8,487 bases of DNA from Candidatus Latescibacterota bacterium (GTDB lineage: Bacteria > Krumholzibacteriota > Krumholzibacteriia > WVZY01 > JAKEHA01): positions 1 through 8,487 of the forward strand of contig JAKEHA010000156.1 in NCBI GenBank assembly GCA_022615275.1, read 5' to 3'. Each line of letters opens with the position of its first letter. Position 1 is the first letter of the stretch. Both the position numbers and the translations under genes were made by a program. The notes beneath the pieces are model-generated. The model searched no databases and was not told the origin of the DNA. It saw nothing but the letters and a program-made list of their open reading frames with translations. This document shows, one piece after another, positions 6,685 through 8,487 of this stretch.

Positions 6685-7851
6685 TCACTCGTTGCGAACT
6701 CCGGGCACGTGGGCGGCCACGCGCGCCGAGATGGTTTCGACCTTCGACTCCCACGACTCCCGCTCCATCGCGCGCACGCGCAGGGCGGCGCGGTCCGGCG
6801 AGTCCTCGGCCAGCGCGAGGTCGAGGGCCGCGAGGTAGCCCGGGTAGTCGCCGGCGACGTACGCGAGACCGTCGAGCTTCTTGACCTCGTCGATCGCCAC
6901 CGAGACCACCGGCTTGCCGCCGGCCAGGTACTCTTTGAGCTTCAAGGGGCTGGAGTGAAGGATGACGTCGTTCAGCTTGAATGGTATATGGCATACGTCG
7001 AAGGCACGCAAGAACGACGGAATCTCTTCGTAAGATTTCTTACCGAGGAACAAGACGTTCGGCACCTTCGCGAAGCGCGCGATGTCGCGCGCGACCCGCC
7101 CCACCATCACGAACGAGTAGTGAGGCCGCGCGCGCGCCAGGTATTCCAGGAGATCGAAGTCGATCCAGTCTTCGATCAACCCGAAGAAGCCGACCACCGG
7201 CCGCGCGATTCCCTCGAGCTCGCGCGGCGGCGGCAGCGCTTCCGTATGTGCACGCGCGAAGTGGGCCGTCTCCACCCCGTGCGGGCTGAAGTAGGTGTGG
7301 GCGTTGACGCGCCCCTTGCTCGCCGCCAGCTGTTCGGAGATCGCGAACACGACGTCGGCTTTGCGCAGCACCAGATCTTCCATGGCGCGGATCCGATCGG
7401 GGTCGACGCCGGGCATGGCCGAATACTCGTCGACCACGTAGTAGACGACACCCTTGTGCGGAACCGTATCCACGATGGTGCTGTAGTGCGGCAGGATGAT
7501 CCACAGGATGGGCCGCTCGAAGCCCACCTTGCGGCACGCGCGACGGATGGAGGCGCCCAGCGCGATGCGATTGATGCGGCGCGCGAGCGCAAAGCGATGG
7601 AACGGCACGATCAGCGGCGAATACACGTGCACGTTGTCGGCGACACGAACCGGGTCAGCCCACGCCTTCTTGAGCTTGCTCACGATCTTGGCCAGGTCGC
7701 GCTTGGAGGCGGTGGGTGCGCGCTGCCCCGCCGCCTCGACGTACACCAGCCGGTTGTGGCGCGATAGGAGGCGCGCGATCTGGTGGCTGCTGGTTCGATT
7801 GTCGGCGAACCAGTCGTTGCCGATATAGACGATGTCTTGGTTGCGCAGCAT
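6685..7851 (-). CDS. TuaH-like GT-B glycosyltransferase
   Basis: This 388-residue protein appears to be a GT-B fold glycosyltransferase of the TuaH-like kind found in extracellular polysaccharide loci. It would transfer a sugar from a nucleotide donor to a growing glycan on the cytoplasmic face of the membrane. The N-terminal acceptor half opens DIVYIGNDWF (6-15), then RLVYVEA (34-40) and VVYYVVDEYSAMPG (135-148). The donor half contains PVVGFFGLIEDWIDFDLL (218-235) and the nucleotide-sugar-binding stretch SPLKLKEYLAGGKPVV (301-316), with E307 in the usual place. No membrane segment is evident. I chose the ATG at 7851, not the in-frame ATG at 7971, because the extra 40 residues are Arg-rich, overlap the preceding gene and match nothing, while AGGA (7860-7857) lies 5 bases upstream of 7851. 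That site overlaps the stop codon of the preceding glycosyltransferase, so the two are probably co-translated. Donor and acceptor sugars are unknown. Confidence 0.88.
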   Translation of the reverse strand: MLRNQDIVYIGNDWFADNRTSSHQIARLLSRHNRLVYVEAAGQRAPTASKRDLAKIVSKLKKAWADPVRVADNVHVYSPLIVPFHRFALARRINRIALGASIRRACRKVGFERPILWIILPHYSTIVDTVPHKGVVYYVVDEYSAMPGVDPDRIRAMEDLVLRKADVVFAISEQLAASKGRVNAHTYFSPHGVETAHFARAHTEALPPPRELEGIARPVVGFFGLIEDWIDFDLLEYLARARPHYSFVMVGRVARDIARFAKVPNVLFLGKKSYEEIPSFLRAFDVCHIPFKLNDVILHSSPLKLKEYLAGGKPVVSVAIDEVKKLDGLAYVAGDYPGYLAALDLALAEDSPDRAALRVRAMERESWESKVETISARVAAHVPGVRNE

Positions 7852-7858
7852 GGTCGTC

Positions 7859-8437
7859 CTAGTGGGCGCGGCGCGCGAGCGCCCGTCGATACGCGTCCTC
7901 GTACGCCGCCACCATGGCCTCGACGCTGAAGCGTTCCTGGGCGCGCGCGCGGCCTTTCGCCCCCATGGCACGTGCTTCGCCGGGATGAGTCGACATCCAG
8001 TGCATGGCTTCCGTCAGGCGCGGTGTGTCGCGCGCGGGAACCACGATCCCCGTCTCTCCGTCCACCACGACTTCGGCGTTGCCGCCCGCGCGTGTCGCCA
8101 CCACCGGCAGTTCCGCCGCCATGGCTTCGAGCAGCGTCATCGCGAGCCCTTCCGTGTAGGACGACAACACGAAGCAATCGAATGCGCCGGTGAGTTCGGC
8201 CACGTCATCGCGGGCGCCCGTCATCAGGATGCGGCTCTCCATGCTCAGCTCGCGAACCAGTCCCAGCAGGGATTCCCGCAATTCCCCGTCTCCCACCACC
8301 ACCAAGTGCGCGCGCTTGTCGCGTGCGGATACCGCCGCGAAGGCGCGAAACAAGTTGGCGTGGTCCTTAGCCGCGGACAGACGCGCGACGATAGTAAACA
8401 CGAACGCGTCCTCCGGCAGCCCCAGCGACCTGCGCAC
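7859..8437 (-). CDS. GT4 glycosyltransferase, C-terminal donor-binding domain only (N-terminal half missing or frameshifted)
   Basis: The 192 residues from a possible GTG start cover the donor-binding half of a family 4 glycosyltransferase: TIVARLSAAKDH (15-26) with the phosphate-contacting Arg and Lys, LVVVGDGELRESL (45-57), and the E-x7-E motif EGLAMTLLE (96-104). GGNAEVVVDGETGIVVPA (118-135) and a final helical region follow. Full-length members run to about 370 residues, so the acceptor-binding half is absent. Upstream, homology-like sequence continues in frame (ATSRTRVRRSLGLPED) to an in-frame TGA at 8467-8465. A real full gene would therefore need a frameshift between about 8440 and 8467, by mutation or sequencing error near the end of the sequence. 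No ribosome site precedes the GTG, so I doubt it is the true start. The gene ends 7 bases before the TuaH-like glycosyltransferase and is probably in its operon. Confidence 0.75.
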   Translation of the reverse strand: MRRSLGLPEDAFVFTIVARLSAAKDHANLFRAFAAVSARDKRAHLVVVGDGELRESLLGLVRELSMESRILMTGARDDVAELTGAFDCFVLSSYTEGLAMTLLEAMAAELPVVATRAGGNAEVVVDGETGIVVPARDTPRLTEAMHWMSTHPGEARAMGAKGRARAQERFSVEAMVAAYEDAYRRALARRAH

Positions 8438-8487
8438 GCGTGTGCGGGATGTAGCCGAATTCCCTCAGCGCGCCCAGGCGAGCGGTC
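8438..8487 (-). pseudogene. Probable upstream part of the GT4 gene, out of frame
   Basis: On the minus strand, one alternative frame here reads TARLGALREFGYIP, which would fit the stretch just before the donor domain in GT4 enzymes, where a motif like NGID-x-ARL is common. It runs in a different frame from the donor domain downstream and closes soon after. Fifty bases are too few to be sure, and another frame is also open over the same stretch. Confidence 0.3.

Noticed and set aside
6646..7767. A 373-codon plus-strand frame opposite the TuaH-like glycosyltransferase
   Set aside because: It is a shadow frame; the minus-strand reading has clear glycosyltransferase motifs.

Overview
The window is high-GC bacterial DNA. 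All five recognisable genes lie on the minus strand, so transcription runs from right to left. The content is exopolysaccharide biosynthesis: two glycosyltransferases, a very large secreted beta-helix/heparinase-like protein, an asparagine-synthase-like amidotransferase homologue and a polysaccharide deacetylase. GC-rich third positions, a Sec signal peptide, a choice-of-anchor-Q-like motif and a candidate sigma-54 promoter suggest a high-GC Gram-negative environmental bacterium, such as a proteobacterium, myxobacterium or related phylum. The sequence does not fix the lineage.

Layout in the direction of transcription. At 8487-7859 is the C-terminal half of a GT4 glycosyltransferase, whose reading frame is blocked upstream by an in-frame stop near the window edge. 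Seven bases later comes a TuaH-like glycosyltransferase (7851-6685). A 367-base non-coding gap follows (6684-6318), with a good match to a sigma-54 -24/-12 promoter at 6457-6442 and a strong Shine-Dalgarno just before the next gene. Then come a 1227-residue secreted protein (6317-2634: parallel beta-helix, Ig-like domain, heparinase II/III-like lyase region), the amidotransferase homologue (2630-780, a 3-base gap) and a polysaccharide deacetylase that runs off the left edge (747 to below 1, a 32-base gap). The last three look like one operon started from the gap promoter. The two glycosyltransferases belong to an upstream unit.

How the genes may work together (inference). The glycosyltransferases would build a lipid-linked repeat unit or glycan in the cytoplasm. 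The amidotransferase homologue could amidate a uronic acid, although it lacks the usual glutaminase cysteine. The deacetylase would remove N- or O-acetyl groups. The secreted protein could cut, trim or epimerise the exported polymer, a fused counterpart to the separate beta-helix epimerase and alpha-toroid lyase of alginate systems.

The points most worth following up are that triple-module secreted protein, the cysteine-less amidotransferase, the sigma-54 promoter and the broken GT4 gene. No RNA genes, CRISPR arrays, insertion sequences or attachment sites were seen.
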